64,000 nt of DNA. Source: CAWCFV01 sp963794995 (GTDB lineage Bacteria > Actinomycetota > Actinomycetes > JACCUZ01). The stretch is taken from the NCBI GenBank assembly GCA_963794995.1, contig CAWCFV010000002.1:1116001-1180000 (forward strand). The letters run 5' to 3'. How positions within the stretch are numbered: position 1 is the stretch's first letter; each line of letters opens with the position of its first letter. Under the pieces are notes generated by a model. That model was not told the origin of the DNA. It saw only the letters and a list, made by a program, of their open reading frames with translations, and did not search any database. The translations under genes were made by a program, and so were the position numbers. Shown here one piece after another: positions 25,786 through 35,005 of this stretch.

Positions 25786-25952
25786 GGCGCTCCCCTCATG
25801 CGCCGGTCCGGACGACCGGCTCGTCCCCGACGCTAGGCCCACCTGGTCACCGCGTCGAGGGGCGAGCCCGGTGCCGCCGTTGCCGCCGGCACCGCCACTA
25901 GACTTCCGCAGCCGCACATCGTCCACAGTCCTGCAGGCGGGAACCGAAGAAC

Positions 25953-26867
25953 ATGTCCGACTGCACCGTGTCCGCCGGTCCACGCCGGGTCAGTGTCACC
26001 GACCAGCACGTCTTCGCGGTGGTCAACACGCTGGCGCAGGACCGCGGGCGCGCTCTGCGCCTCCTTGACGCGGGGTGTGGCGACGGCAAGATGATGACCC
26101 ACCTCGACGCCCGGCTCCGGGGCGTCGGGCGGAACTCCGAGGTCCACGGCTTCGACGTCGTCGACGCCCTGACCGAGTCGTCGGACTTCCCCGGCCGGAC
26201 CGTCGAGCGGCTCACCGACGCATCCCCCTCCGTCGACTGGGCCTCGCGGGTCAGGGCGAAAACCGTGCAGGAGCCCTGGCCCTACGACGACGGCTCGCTC
26301 GACGTGGTGGTCAGCAACAACGTGCTCGAGCACGTCTTCGACCGTCCGGCGTTCTTCGCCGAGCTGGCCAGGACCCTGCGGCCGGGGGGCTTCTCGGTGC
26401 ACGTCTTCCCGCTGCGGCGCGTCCTGCAGGAGTTCCACCTGGCCATGCCGCTCGTGCACAAGGTCGCGGACACCCGGCAGCGACGGTGGCTCATCGACCG
26501 GCTCACCAGGCTCGGCCTCGGCACCTTCGCCACCCACCGGGAGCTCGACGGCATCGACCGGAGCACCTACGCCGAGACCCGGGCCGACTTCATCGACTTC
26601 GGCACCATCTACCCGACCTACCGCAACCTCGCCGACGAGACCAAGCAGGCCCGGCTGCGCATGCACCACCACTTCACCCGGCACCTGTACGCGCAGCGGG
26701 TGCGCACGGCGCGGGGCCAGGCGATGCTCGACACCTACGAGACCGACCTGACCCCCGTGCGCGACGCCGCCTCCTTCGCGGTCCTGCCCTACCTCGCGAC
26801 GGTGACGATCGTCCTCGAGCGGCCGGAGACCGCCGACTCGTGGCGCTCGGCGGGCCACGCCGGCTGA
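25953..26867 (+). CDS. class I SAM-dependent methyltransferase
   Basis: 304-residue methyltransferase. Motif I is LLDAGCGDGK (37-46), followed by the acidic post-I HGFDVVDA, SLDVVVSNNVLEHVFD as motif IV/post-II, and LRPGGFSVHVFPLRRV as motif V. The C-terminal half has many His and Arg residues (RLRMHHHFTRHLYAQR) of unknown role. Substrate unknown. It is a single gene, converging on the tmRNA gene. Confidence 0.88.
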   Translation: MSDCTVSAGPRRVSVTDQHVFAVVNTLAQDRGRALRLLDAGCGDGKMMTHLDARLRGVGRNSEVHGFDVVDALTESSDFPGRTVERLTDASPSVDWASRVRAKTVQEPWPYDDGSLDVVVSNNVLEHVFDRPAFFAELARTLRPGGFSVHVFPLRRVLQEFHLAMPLVHKVADTRQRRWLIDRLTRLGLGTFATHRELDGIDRSTYAETRADFIDFGTIYPTYRNLADETKQARLRMHHHFTRHLYAQRVRTARGQAMLDTYETDLTPVRDAASFAVLPYLATVTIVLERPETADSWRSAGHAG

Positions 26868-26879
26868 CGGCGCCGGACA

Positions 26880-26904
26880 GGAGTCTGCGCCGAGCGAGGA
26901 CTCC
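26880..26904. terminator. hairpin between methyltransferase gene and tmRNA 3' end
   Basis: GGAGTC (26880-26885) pairs with GACTCC (26899-26904) across a 13-base loop in the 49-base gap between the convergent genes. Possible two-way terminator; no T-run. Confidence 0.35.
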
Positions 26905-26916
26905 GTGGTCGTTGGT

Positions 26917-27288
26917 TGGTGGAGGTGGCGGGAATCGAACCCGCGTCCTTCGGTGCGCAACCAGGGCTTCTCCGGGCGCAGCCTGCGTGCGCTTTTCTCG
27001 GCCCCAGCAGTCATGCAGGCGAGCTGCTGACGGGCCCAGCCACTGTGAGTTGTCCTGCGTGGCCCCGTGGCCGGGTCACGCAGTGGAGCCCTCTAGCTGA
27101 TGCCAGGATCCGGGCCGAAGGCAGTCCCGGGCTGACAGCCTGCTCTCGCTACTTAGGCAGCGAGGGCGTAGGCGCGCTGATTGGAATCGGCGCTTATTGG
27201 TGTGCTGGGCCTGGTTTTCGAGGTCATCCCAGCCATCCTCGGCCCGCTTCCCCTGACAACACATCCGAAGTCGAGACCATTCACCCCC
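26917..27288 (-). ncRNA. ssrA: transfer-messenger RNA (tmRNA)
   Basis: 372-nt tmRNA that rescues stalled ribosomes with SmpB (encoded at 30821). The 5' end GGGGGUG (27288-27282) pairs with CACCUCC near the 3' end to form the acceptor stem, including the G3-U pair that marks alanine charging; CCA is encoded at 26919-26917. The T-loop GGUUCGAUUCCCGCC is intact. The tag frame runs 27191-27153 and reads ADSNQRAYALAA then TAA, close to ADSHQRDYALAA of Mycobacterium tuberculosis. A -10-like TAGACT lies at 27311-27306, about 18 bases upstream of the mature 5' end. Confidence 0.97.
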
Positions 27289-27305
27289 TGTGCAGTTGTG
27301 CCCCC

Positions 27306-27311
27306 AGTCTA
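27306..27311 (-). promoter_or_regulatory. putative -10 element of ssrA
   Basis: TAGACT read on the minus strand, placed so that transcription would begin around 27299 and the precursor be trimmed to the mature end at 27288. No good -35 hexamer is seen. Confidence 0.45.
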
Positions 27312-27367
27312 GGCCGGAACGGGATCCCGCGGTGTTCGCGGCCCGATCCCGGGGTACAGAGCCGCGG

Positions 27368-28990
27368 ATGAGCACGACCGACGCACACCGCACCATCGGT
27401 GGCCGCTACCGCCTCGTCCGATCCATCGGTCAGGGCGGCATGGGCACCGTGTGGGAGGGCCACGACGACGTCCTGAACCGGCGGGTCGCCGTCAAGGAGG
27501 TCCGCTTCCCGCCCGAGCTCGGCGAGACCGAGGTCGCCGACCTGCGCGAGCGCACCATGCGCGAGGCGCGGGCCACCGCCCGGCTCAGCCACCCCAACGT
27601 CGTGACCACCTACGACGTGGTGGAGGAGGACGACCGGCCCTGGATCGTCATGGAGCTGATCCCGACCCGCAGCCTGGCCGCGGTCATGCACGAGGACGGC
27701 CCGCTCCCGCCCCACCGGGTCGCCGAGATCGGTCTCGGCGTGCTCAGCGCCCTGGAGTCCGCGCACGCCCAGGGCGTGGTGCACCGCGACGTCAAGCCCA
27801 GCAACGTCCTGATCACCGCCGAGGGCAAGGCGGTGCTCACCGACTTCGGCATCGCCACCGTGGCCGGGGACCCCGCACTGACCTCCACCGGCGTGGTCCT
27901 CGGCTCGCCCGCCTACATGCCGCCGGAGCGCGCCCGGGGCCGCAGCTTCGGCCCCGAGAGCGACCTGTGGAGCCTGGGCGCCACCCTGTTCGCCGCGTCG
28001 GCAGGCCACCCTCCGTTCCAGGCGGACAACGCACTGGGCACCCTCACCTCGGTGATCTCCGACCCGGTGCCGCCGCTTCCTGCGGGCGGGCCGCTGGCCG
28101 AGGCCGTGGCCGGGCTGATGCAGAAGGACCCGGCCGCGCGCGACAGCATCCAGCACACCAGATCGCTGCTGCGCGCTGCGGCCAGCGACACCTCCGCGCT
28201 GCCCGCCACGGTGCCGGCCGCCGTGGCGGACGCCGCCGACCGCACCCGCGCGGTGCCGGCCGGCGGGGTCCACCCGGAGGGCCCCGCACCCACGCCGGTG
28301 ACGCGCTACGCGGGCGACGAGCCGCCCCGCCGGGGCGGGATGCTCGCTGCCGGCCTCGCGCTGGCCCTGCTGCTCATCGGCGGCATCGTGGCGTTCGCCC
28401 TGCTGGGCGGGCAGGACGACCAGGGGACGACGGGTGCCGAGCCCAAGGCGTCGCCGTCGCCGTCGACGACGGCCCCGTCCTCCCCCAGCGACTCGGCCCC
28501 GCCGTCGGAGTCCTCGACCCCCGAGCCCACCGACCAGGGCGACGGCGCACCCGACGGGTACCGCACCTACACCGACGCCACCGGCTTCTCGCTCGCTGTG
28601 CCCGAGGACTGGCAGGAGTCGCAGTCGAGCGCGACCGCGGTGGACATCACGTCCCCCGACGGCAGCAGCTTCCTGCGGATCGACCAGACCGACGAGCCGA
28701 AGGACGACGCCGCGAAGGCCTGGAAGGAGCAGGAGAAGACGACCTCGAAGGAGCTGCCGAGCTACGAGCGCATCCGGATCGACGAGGTCGACTACAACGG
28801 CTGGGAGGCGGCCGACTGGGAGTTCACCTTCGGCGAGGCGACCCACGTGCTCAACCGGGGGTTCGTGCCGAACGAGTCCCACGGGTACGCGATCTACCTG
28901 TCCAGCCGCGAGGAGAACTGGGCGGCCAACCAGGAGGTCTTCCAGACCGCGGCCGACACGTTCCAGCCCGCGGGCGGGGAGGACGACTGA
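27368..28990 (+). CDS. membrane Ser/Thr protein kinase (PknB type)
   Basis: 540-residue kinase. N-terminal Hanks-type domain (about 13-270) with G-loop GQGGMG (21-26), Lys43, HRD at 140-142 and DFG at 160-162, and an activation loop ending GSPAYMPPE. One membrane helix (about 326-348), then a Pro/Ser/Thr-rich extracellular linker (352-395) and a C-terminal extracellular domain (about 400-540) that begins GYRTYTDATGFSLAVPEDW, a sensor domain without PASTA repeats. ATG 27368 follows a TACAGA (27355-27360) that may be a leaderless -10. It converges with the DUF2207 gene, 18 bases away. Confidence 0.93.
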   Translation: MSTTDAHRTIGGRYRLVRSIGQGGMGTVWEGHDDVLNRRVAVKEVRFPPELGETEVADLRERTMREARATARLSHPNVVTTYDVVEEDDRPWIVMELIPTRSLAAVMHEDGPLPPHRVAEIGLGVLSALESAHAQGVVHRDVKPSNVLITAEGKAVLTDFGIATVAGDPALTSTGVVLGSPAYMPPERARGRSFGPESDLWSLGATLFAASAGHPPFQADNALGTLTSVISDPVPPLPAGGPLAEAVAGLMQKDPAARDSIQHTRSLLRAAASDTSALPATVPAAVADAADRTRAVPAGGVHPEGPAPTPVTRYAGDEPPRRGGMLAAGLALALLLIGGIVAFALLGGQDDQGTTGAEPKASPSPSTTAPSSPSDSAPPSESSTPEPTDQGDGAPDGYRTYTDATGFSLAVPEDWQESQSSATAVDITSPDGSSFLRIDQTDEPKDDAAKAWKEQEKTTSKELPSYERIRIDEVDYNGWEAADWEFTFGEATHVLNRGFVPNESHGYAIYLSSREENWAANQEVFQTAADTFQPAGGEDD

Positions 28991-29008
28991 GGCGGACGGA
29001 CGGGCCGG

Positions 29009-30817
29009 TCACCAGGACCCGCCGCCACCACCACCGCCGCCGCCGCCGGAGGACCCGCCGCTGAACCCCGACCCGCCCGACGAGGACTGCGTGGCCGCCG
29101 CCAGCGAGCTCGACGCGGTCGAGGTGAAGCCGCCCAGGGAGTCGCCGAGATGGGTGACGTCCCAGCCGTGCGGCCCGACGTACCAGCCGGTGGCGGCGCC
29201 GGCCGAGGCCTGCGCCAGCGGCCCGAACACCCGCACCCAGCGGTCGGTCTCGCCGAAGACGACGGCGTAGGGCAGGTAGCGGCTGAAGATCTCGGCGCCC
29301 TCCTCGAACCGCAGCTGCTCCGCCTCGGCGGTGCGGACGTACTCGCGGAACCCGCGCGCCTGCGCCAGGACGGCCGAGCCGGTGGCCGTCCGGGCCGGCA
29401 TCCGGCGTGCGGCCACGAACATCGCCAGGCCCACGAGCGTCACCGCGATCCCCACCGGCGCCCAGTGCAGGCGGCTCACGAGCAGGAACGACGACCAGCC
29501 GCCGGCGGCCGCGAGGACCAGACCCGCCGCGAGCCAGCCCTGGCGGACCTTGTCCGGCCGCCCCTTGAACCAGCCGGCCCGGGTGACGTCCTCGTAGAGC
29601 GCGTTCTGCACGGCGGACATCCGGGCGGCGAACTTCTTCTTCAGCTCCGACAGCAGCACCACGTCGCCCGCCTCGAACAGCCCGTCGTACAGGAGGCGCT
29701 CGTACCCGAGCAGGTCGCCGCTGCCGCCGGGGAGCCGCTCCAGGCGCCAGTCCCGCGAGCTGAACCGGTTCCGGCGTTCGAGCTCGACGATGCGCAGGTG
29801 GCCGCGGACGGCGAGGTCGACGATGGTCGCCGTCACGTCGACGACGTTGGCCTGCTCGTCGAGCAGCGTCCCGACCTGGCCGGGCCGCAGGCCGGGCGGC
29901 GGCTGGAACTGCACCGCGACCGCGCCGCGACCCGTCCACGGCACCGGCTCGTCGCTCGCGGCAGCCGCGCCGGACGGCGGCAGGAGCCCCGGCGTCTGGC
30001 CGGCGAAGCGCCGGTCCCGGCCGCGGGTGCCGAGCAGCCACCCGACGCCCGCGAGGCCCGGCACCAGCACCAGCCCGGCGAGGGTGCCGGTGAGCACGGT
30101 CGGGGTGAGCGACCGCCGCAGGCTGAACCGCTCGACGAGGTCCGGGCCCGTCGCGGTCACCGCGTCGGGGGGCAGCCCGACGACGACCGTGAGCGCCTCG
30201 TACGGCACCAGCCCGGCCGGCTGGTCGAACCTCACGCGGTCGCCGTCGGCAGCCGCCGCGCCGCAGGGCAGTCCGCTGCCGAAGGGCCCGGCGAAGCAGG
30301 CCTGCTGGGTGGCCGGCTGCGGGGTGACGACGGTCACCGAGGCCGACCCGATCGGCACGTCCCACTCGGCCCCGATCGCGTTCCAGTAGAGCTCGGCGTG
30401 GTCGGGGAACGCGTTGAGGGCACCGGCGACGGTGTAGGTGATGCGGTAGTCCTGCAGGCCGCTGACGGTCCGGTCCGGGTCACCGATCCGCAGCGTCGTG
30501 GTGCCGCCGGAGGTGCTCCGCTCGACGTCGTCGGGGGCTCCCGTCGGGCTCAGCACCGCGACCTCGGACAGCTCGTAGACCCGGTCGCTGTCGTCGTCGT
30601 AGGGCACCCGGGTCGGAATGGTGCGGGTGATGCCGTGCCGCTCGTTCGGACCGAAGTCGTAGCCGATCGCCTCGAGCACCACCAGGCTGCCGTCGGCGTT
30701 CACGGTCAGCGTGACGTCGTACGACGCGATGCCCTCGCCCTCCGCCGCGCCCGCGGGCCCGGCGCCGGCGAGCAGGAGCCAGCCGGCCACGGCGAGCGCG
30801 GCTCCCAGCCGGCGCAC
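29009..30817 (-). CDS. DUF2207 family membrane protein
   Basis: 602-residue exported membrane protein. Signal peptide (1-24, ending AGAAE), an extracellular DUF2207 domain (about 30-240, with YDFGPNERHGITRTIPTR), a membrane helix near 246-265, a cytoplasmic domain with VVDVTATIVDLAVRGHLRI, two more helices (about 420-465) and a C-terminal cytoplasmic domain with FSRYLPYAVVFGETDRW. It ends in a Ser/Gly-rich tail with a run of ten glycines. Function unknown. Its ATG is 3 bases after the smpB stop, so it is co-transcribed. Confidence 0.9.
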   Translation of the reverse strand: MRRLGAALAVAGWLLLAGAGPAGAAEGEGIASYDVTLTVNADGSLVVLEAIGYDFGPNERHGITRTIPTRVPYDDDSDRVYELSEVAVLSPTGAPDDVERSTSGGTTTLRIGDPDRTVSGLQDYRITYTVAGALNAFPDHAELYWNAIGAEWDVPIGSASVTVVTPQPATQQACFAGPFGSGLPCGAAAADGDRVRFDQPAGLVPYEALTVVVGLPPDAVTATGPDLVERFSLRRSLTPTVLTGTLAGLVLVPGLAGVGWLLGTRGRDRRFAGQTPGLLPPSGAAAASDEPVPWTGRGAVAVQFQPPPGLRPGQVGTLLDEQANVVDVTATIVDLAVRGHLRIVELERRNRFSSRDWRLERLPGGSGDLLGYERLLYDGLFEAGDVVLLSELKKKFAARMSAVQNALYEDVTRAGWFKGRPDKVRQGWLAAGLVLAAAGGWSSFLLVSRLHWAPVGIAVTLVGLAMFVAARRMPARTATGSAVLAQARGFREYVRTAEAEQLRFEEGAEIFSRYLPYAVVFGETDRWVRVFGPLAQASAGAATGWYVGPHGWDVTHLGDSLGGFTSTASSSLAAATQSSSGGSGFSGGSSGGGGGGGGGGSW

Positions 30818-30820
30818 GGC

Positions 30821-31300
30821 TCAGGAACCCTTGCCGCTGGTGCGCCGGGACAGCGCCCGCTGCATCTCCCGCTTGGACTGCTTCTCGGCCAGGGCCTGGC
30901 GCTTGTCGTAGCTGCGCTTGCCTCGGGCCAGCGCGATCTCGATCTTGGCCCGGCCGTCCTTGAAGTACAGCGCCAGCGGGATGAGGGTCGCCCCGCTCTC
31001 CTTGGTCTTGCCGATCAGCCGGACGATCTCGGCACGGTGCAGCAGCAGCTTGCGCTCGCGCCGGGGCTCGTGGTTGGTCCAGGTCCCCTCGGTGTACTCC
31101 GGGATGTGCACCCCCGCCAGCCACAGCTCGCCCTCGCGGATGTGGGCGTAGCCGTCGACCAGGTTGGCGTGCCCCGCCCGCAGCGACTTGACCTCGGTGC
31201 CGGTGAGCACCATGCCGGCCTCGTAGACGTCGTCGATGTGGTAGTCGTGGCGCGCCTTGCGGTTCTGCGCCACCAGCTTGCGACCCTCCTCGCGCGGCAT
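30821..31300 (-). CDS. smpB: SsrA-binding protein SmpB
   Basis: 159-residue protein that carries tmRNA to stalled ribosomes. OB-fold core with VAQNRKARHDYHIDDVYEAG, GTEVKSLRAGHANL, REGELWL and KRSYDKRQALAEK, then a basic C-terminal tail that enters the mRNA channel. The ATG shares a base with the ctpA stop. Its RNA partner ssrA lies 3.5 kb away on the same strand, with the DUF2207 gene and a convergent kinase between. Confidence 0.97.
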   Translation of the reverse strand: MPREEGRKLVAQNRKARHDYHIDDVYEAGMVLTGTEVKSLRAGHANLVDGYAHIREGELWLAGVHIPEYTEGTWTNHEPRRERKLLLHRAEIVRLIGKTKESGATLIPLALYFKDGRAKIEIALARGKRSYDKRQALAEKQSKREMQRALSRRTSGKGS

Positions 31301-32487
31301 CAGCTGCGGCCCTGCCGGTCGAGCGTCGGTGCCAGCGCGGCCACCAGGCCGGTGAGCACGTCGAGGGCCCGCCGCTCGGCGACCTCGGCAGCAGCCCCGG
31401 GCGGCACGAGGACGTCGGGCTCGATGCCGATGCCGTCCAGGCTGCGCCCGGACGGCGTGAGGTAGCGACCGACGGTCAGCTCGAGGGCCGAGCCGTCGGA
31501 GAGCGTGGACGGTTCCTGCACGGAGCCCTTCCCGTAGGTGCGGGTGCCGACGACGACGGCACGGTTGCGGTCCTGCAGCGCGCCGGCCACGACCTCGGCC
31601 GCGCTGGCGGTAGAGGAGTTGACGAGCACCACGAGGGGGGTGGCGGTGTTGCCACCCTCGAAGGCCTCGAGGGTACGGGGCCGGGCGCCGCGCCGCTCGT
31701 ACGAGACCACCGGCCCGCCGTCCAGGAACACCGACGCCACCGCCACCGCCTCGTCGAGCAGCCCGCCGGGGTCGTCGCGCAGGTCGAGGACCACGCCGCG
31801 CGGGCCGCGCCGGGACTCCGCCGCCATGACCGCGGCGACGTCGCGGCCGACCCCGCGGGTGAACGCGCCGACGGCGATGCGCGAGATGCCGCCCGCGAGC
31901 CGCTCGACCGTCACGTCCTGGCTGGTGAAGGTCGCCCGGGTGAGAGTGGCGGTCCGCGTCGCCGCGCCGCGGCGCAGGGCCACGACGACCGCGCTGCCGG
32001 GGTCGCCCCGGAGCAGGCCCGCCACCGTGGCCACGTCGGCCCCCCGGACGTCGCGGTCCCCGACCCGCACCACCAGGTCGCCCGGCAGGACCCCGGCACG
32101 GTCCGCCGGCGCACCCGGCTGGACGCTGCCGACCTCGACGCCCCCGGCCCCGCTGCTCGCGCCGCGCAGCCACATGCCGACCCCGGAGTAGCGCCCCTCC
32201 AGCGCCGAGCGGAACGAGGTGAACTCGGTGCGGCCGTAGTACGTCGACCAACGGTCGCCCAGGGTCCGGAGCATGCCCTCGACCGCGGCCCGCTCGAGCG
32301 CGTCGCGGTCGACCGGCCGGGCGGCCTTCGCGACGATCCGGTCGGCCGCCTCGTCGATGACTCCCTGTGCCGGGGCGGGCGCCGGGTCGCCGGAGCCGAC
32401 GATGCCGGTCACGATGCCCCCGACGAACGCCAGCGCGACCACGGCGGACAGCGCGGCCACGCGCAGCACCCGACGTCCGGCGGTCAC
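31300..32487 (-). CDS. S41 family C-terminal processing peptidase
   Basis: 395-residue exported serine protease of the CtpA/Tsp family. Uncleaved signal anchor or signal peptide (about 8-33), PDZ domain (about 100-175, with GAPADRAGVLPGDLVV) and S41 catalytic domain. Ser295 in NSSTASAAE and Lys320 in TYGKGSVQ have the 25-residue spacing of the catalytic dyad. It sits between the M23 peptidase and smpB genes; processing of the neighbouring wall hydrolase is an attractive guess only. Confidence 0.93.
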   Translation of the reverse strand: MTAGRRVLRVAALSAVVALAFVGGIVTGIVGSGDPAPAPAQGVIDEAADRIVAKAARPVDRDALERAAVEGMLRTLGDRWSTYYGRTEFTSFRSALEGRYSGVGMWLRGASSGAGGVEVGSVQPGAPADRAGVLPGDLVVRVGDRDVRGADVATVAGLLRGDPGSAVVVALRRGAATRTATLTRATFTSQDVTVERLAGGISRIAVGAFTRGVGRDVAAVMAAESRRGPRGVVLDLRDDPGGLLDEAVAVASVFLDGGPVVSYERRGARPRTLEAFEGGNTATPLVVLVNSSTASAAEVVAGALQDRNRAVVVGTRTYGKGSVQEPSTLSDGSALELTVGRYLTPSGRSLDGIGIEPDVLVPPGAAAEVAERRALDVLTGLVAALAPTLDRQGRS

Positions 32488-32528
32488 CGGGCGAGTCTAG
32501 GACCGGGCGGGGCGGCAGACCCCGTGGT

Positions 32529-33818
32529 TCAGAGCCAGCCCAACGGGTTGGTCGTGCCCCCGTTGACGTAGACCATGAAGTGCAGGTGGCAGCCCGTGGA
32601 GTAGCCGGCGCCGTACATGCCCTCGCTGCCGCCGCTGTAGCCGATGACCTGGCCGCGGCTCACCCGGGTGCCGTAGCCGACCCCGAACCGCATCAGGTGG
32701 TTGTAGCTCGTGGCCACCCCGGCGCCGCGCATGGCGCCGTGGTCGATGACCAGCTGGTTGCCGTAGCCGGGCACCAGCGCCGCCTGGATCACCGTTCCCG
32801 AGGCCGCGGCGTGCACCGGCGTCCCGCAGTTGGCGGCGAAGTCGGTGCCGTCGTGCAGCTTGTAGACCCCCGTCACCGGGTGCACCCGCATCCCGTACGA
32901 CGAGCTGACGCCGGCCTGCACCGGGTAGGACAGGACACCGCCCCCGCCGCCGCCGCTGCCGCCGTTGCTGTAGCTGGACCGCCTGGCCGCCCGGGCGGCC
33001 GCGCGACGGGCGGCCGCCGCCCGCCGGGCGAGGATCCGGCCGAGCCGTGCCGACTCGGCGCGCATCGCCGAGTAGCGCGCCTCCTCGGCGGCCTTCTCGC
33101 GTTCGATCGCGGCGACGGCGCCCTCACGCTCGGCGATGAGCGACTCGACCGCCTGCTTCGCCTGGATCGCGTCGGCCTCCAGTCCGGCGATCCGCGCGAC
33201 GAGCTCCTCCTGCTCGCGCTTCATGCCCGCGAGCTGCTGCCGCTTGGCGACCAGGGTCGCGCGCTGCGCGGCCAGGTCGGCGCGCGCCTCGGCCAGGCCG
33301 CCGAGCACGTTCCCCTCGGAGCGCAGCGCGTTCTGCACGAGGACCAGCCGGGTGGCGAACTCGTCCGGGCTCTGCGACTGGAGCACGACGGCCAGCTCGC
33401 CCATGCCCCCCGACTGGTAGGACGAGCGTGCGATCCGGCCGATCAGCTCCCGGCTGCTCGCGATGCCCTCCAGGGTCGCCTTGATCTCGGCCTTGGCCGC
33501 GCGCACCTCGGCGCGGGCGGCACCCAGCTTGGCGCCCAGGATCCGGTCCCGCTCCTGGGCGGCCACGAGCTGGCCGTGCACCTTCGCGACCCGGGCGCGG
33601 GCCGCGGGCAGCTTCTTCTCGGCCCGGTCCAGCGCGGCACCGGCCCGGCGCAGCTCGGCGGAGGTCTCGTCGAGGTCGCCACGGAGGTCCTTGATGGCCC
33701 GGTCGACCCGGTTCTTGCGCTGCCGCTCCTCGTCCGCCCAGGCGGGCGTGAGCAGCCCGAGCACGAGGGCCGGCACGATCAGCCACAGGGCGACGGCGAA
33801 ACGGGGACGGACGCGCAT
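32529..33818 (-). CDS. M23 peptidase with N-terminal coiled coil (EnvC-like FtsX partner)
   Basis: 429-residue exported protein. Signal peptide (1-28, ending TPAWA), long coiled coil (about 32-285) and an M23/LytM domain (about 300-425) with HDGTDFAANCG, and HLHF near the end, which give the zinc ligands. The coiled-coil plus LytM layout and the position right after ftsX match hydrolases or activators controlled by FtsEX at the division site. The ATG at 33818 is used because the signal peptide begins there. Confidence 0.92.
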   Translation of the reverse strand: MRVRPRFAVALWLIVPALVLGLLTPAWADEERQRKNRVDRAIKDLRGDLDETSAELRRAGAALDRAEKKLPAARARVAKVHGQLVAAQERDRILGAKLGAARAEVRAAKAEIKATLEGIASSRELIGRIARSSYQSGGMGELAVVLQSQSPDEFATRLVLVQNALRSEGNVLGGLAEARADLAAQRATLVAKRQQLAGMKREQEELVARIAGLEADAIQAKQAVESLIAEREGAVAAIEREKAAEEARYSAMRAESARLGRILARRAAAARRAAARAARRSSYSNGGSGGGGGGVLSYPVQAGVSSSYGMRVHPVTGVYKLHDGTDFAANCGTPVHAAASGTVIQAALVPGYGNQLVIDHGAMRGAGVATSYNHLMRFGVGYGTRVSRGQVIGYSGGSEGMYGAGYSTGCHLHFMVYVNGGTTNPLGWL

Positions 33819-34040
33819 GCGGTGGGGCTCCGGGGCTGCTCGACGGATGGTCTCGGGTCTGTATCGGCTCGACCGGGCCCCCGGATGAGGGGTGGAACGG
33901 GCCGGACCATCCCGCGAGGGCCTGTTCCGGATGAGACCTGTGTGACTGGTGGGACCCGGCTGACGCCCCGACACTAGGTCATCGGGACGGACAAGCGGAG
34001 CAGATCGGGCGTCCGCCACGCCGGGGGCGGACCGCCCGGG

Positions 34041-34955
34041 CTAGACCCGGAGGTACTTGAACAGCGCGATGAACGACGCGAGCGCGGCCAGCGTGACCCC
34101 CACGGCGAGCACGATCCCCGAGCTCAACCAGATCGCCCCCCACCCCACGAAACGGGCGATGGGGAAGTTGGGCGCCAGCAGCTGGTCGACCAGGACCGCC
34201 TTCATCAGCACGAACGAGCCGCTGGCGAGCAGCCCGCCCAGGAGCCCGGAGATCGCTCCCTCGAGCAGGAACGGCAGCTGGATGGAGAAGTTCGAGGCGC
34301 CGACGAGCTTCATGATCCCGGTCTCCCGGCGCCGGCTGAACGCCGCGACCCGGATGGTGTTCACGATCAGGGTCACCGACACGAGGATCATCAGCAGGGC
34401 GAGGCCGGTGGCGAACCACTGCACCCAGTTGAGGACCTTGAAGAACTTCTCCAGCAGGGCCTTCTGGTCCTGCACCTCGTCGACGCCCGGCCGCCCGGCG
34501 AACGCGCTGGCGATGATCGGGAACTGCTCGGGGTCGACCAGCTTGACCCGGTAGGACTCGGGCATCTGGTCCGGCGTCACGTTGTCGACGATCGCGGAGT
34601 TCTTGAACTGCTCCTTGAAGTGCGCGAACGCCTGCTGCTTGGACTCGTAGTAGATCTTCTCGACCTGGGGCAGCGAGCGCAGGTCGCCGCTGATCGAGGC
34701 CCGCTGGTCCTGGGTGACCTCGCCGCCCGCGCACGAGCCGGCGATGCCCTCGGCCGGGTCCGGTCCGCAGAGGAAGATCGAGACCTCGACCTTGTCGTAC
34801 CAGAAGTCCTTCATGACGCTGACCTGCTGGTTGAAGAGCACGGCCGTGCCGAGGAACCCGAGCGACACGGCCGTCGTGACGATCATGGCGACCGTCATCG
34901 TGAGGTTCCGGCGCAGGCCGATGCCGATCTCGTTGACGATGAATGTCGCGCGCAC
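34041..34955 (-). CDS. ftsX: permease-like cell division protein FtsX
   Basis: 304-residue membrane protein with four helices (about 20-42, 175-198, 228-250, 268-292) and one large extracellular loop (about 45-170) that contacts the periplasmic or wall hydrolase partner. RRNLTMTVAMIVTTAVSLGF and SRRRETGIMKLVGASNF are family signatures. With FtsE it forms an ABC-type complex that switches wall hydrolysis on at division. It lies 50 bases after ftsE. Confidence 0.96.
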   Translation of the reverse strand: MRATFIVNEIGIGLRRNLTMTVAMIVTTAVSLGFLGTAVLFNQQVSVMKDFWYDKVEVSIFLCGPDPAEGIAGSCAGGEVTQDQRASISGDLRSLPQVEKIYYESKQQAFAHFKEQFKNSAIVDNVTPDQMPESYRVKLVDPEQFPIIASAFAGRPGVDEVQDQKALLEKFFKVLNWVQWFATGLALLMILVSVTLIVNTIRVAAFSRRRETGIMKLVGASNFSIQLPFLLEGAISGLLGGLLASGSFVLMKAVLVDQLLAPNFPIARFVGWGAIWLSSGIVLAVGVTLAALASFIALFKYLRV

Positions 34956-35005
34956 TGTGCTTCCTGCCGTCCGTCTGGCTGCTGGTCGTCCTGTCTACCT
35001 GCTCG

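Noticed and set aside
29009..29080. Repeat-rich GCC/GCCGCC stretch resembling a short tandem array
   Set aside because: It encodes the Gly-rich tail of the DUF2207 protein; no spacers, so not a CRISPR or regulatory array.
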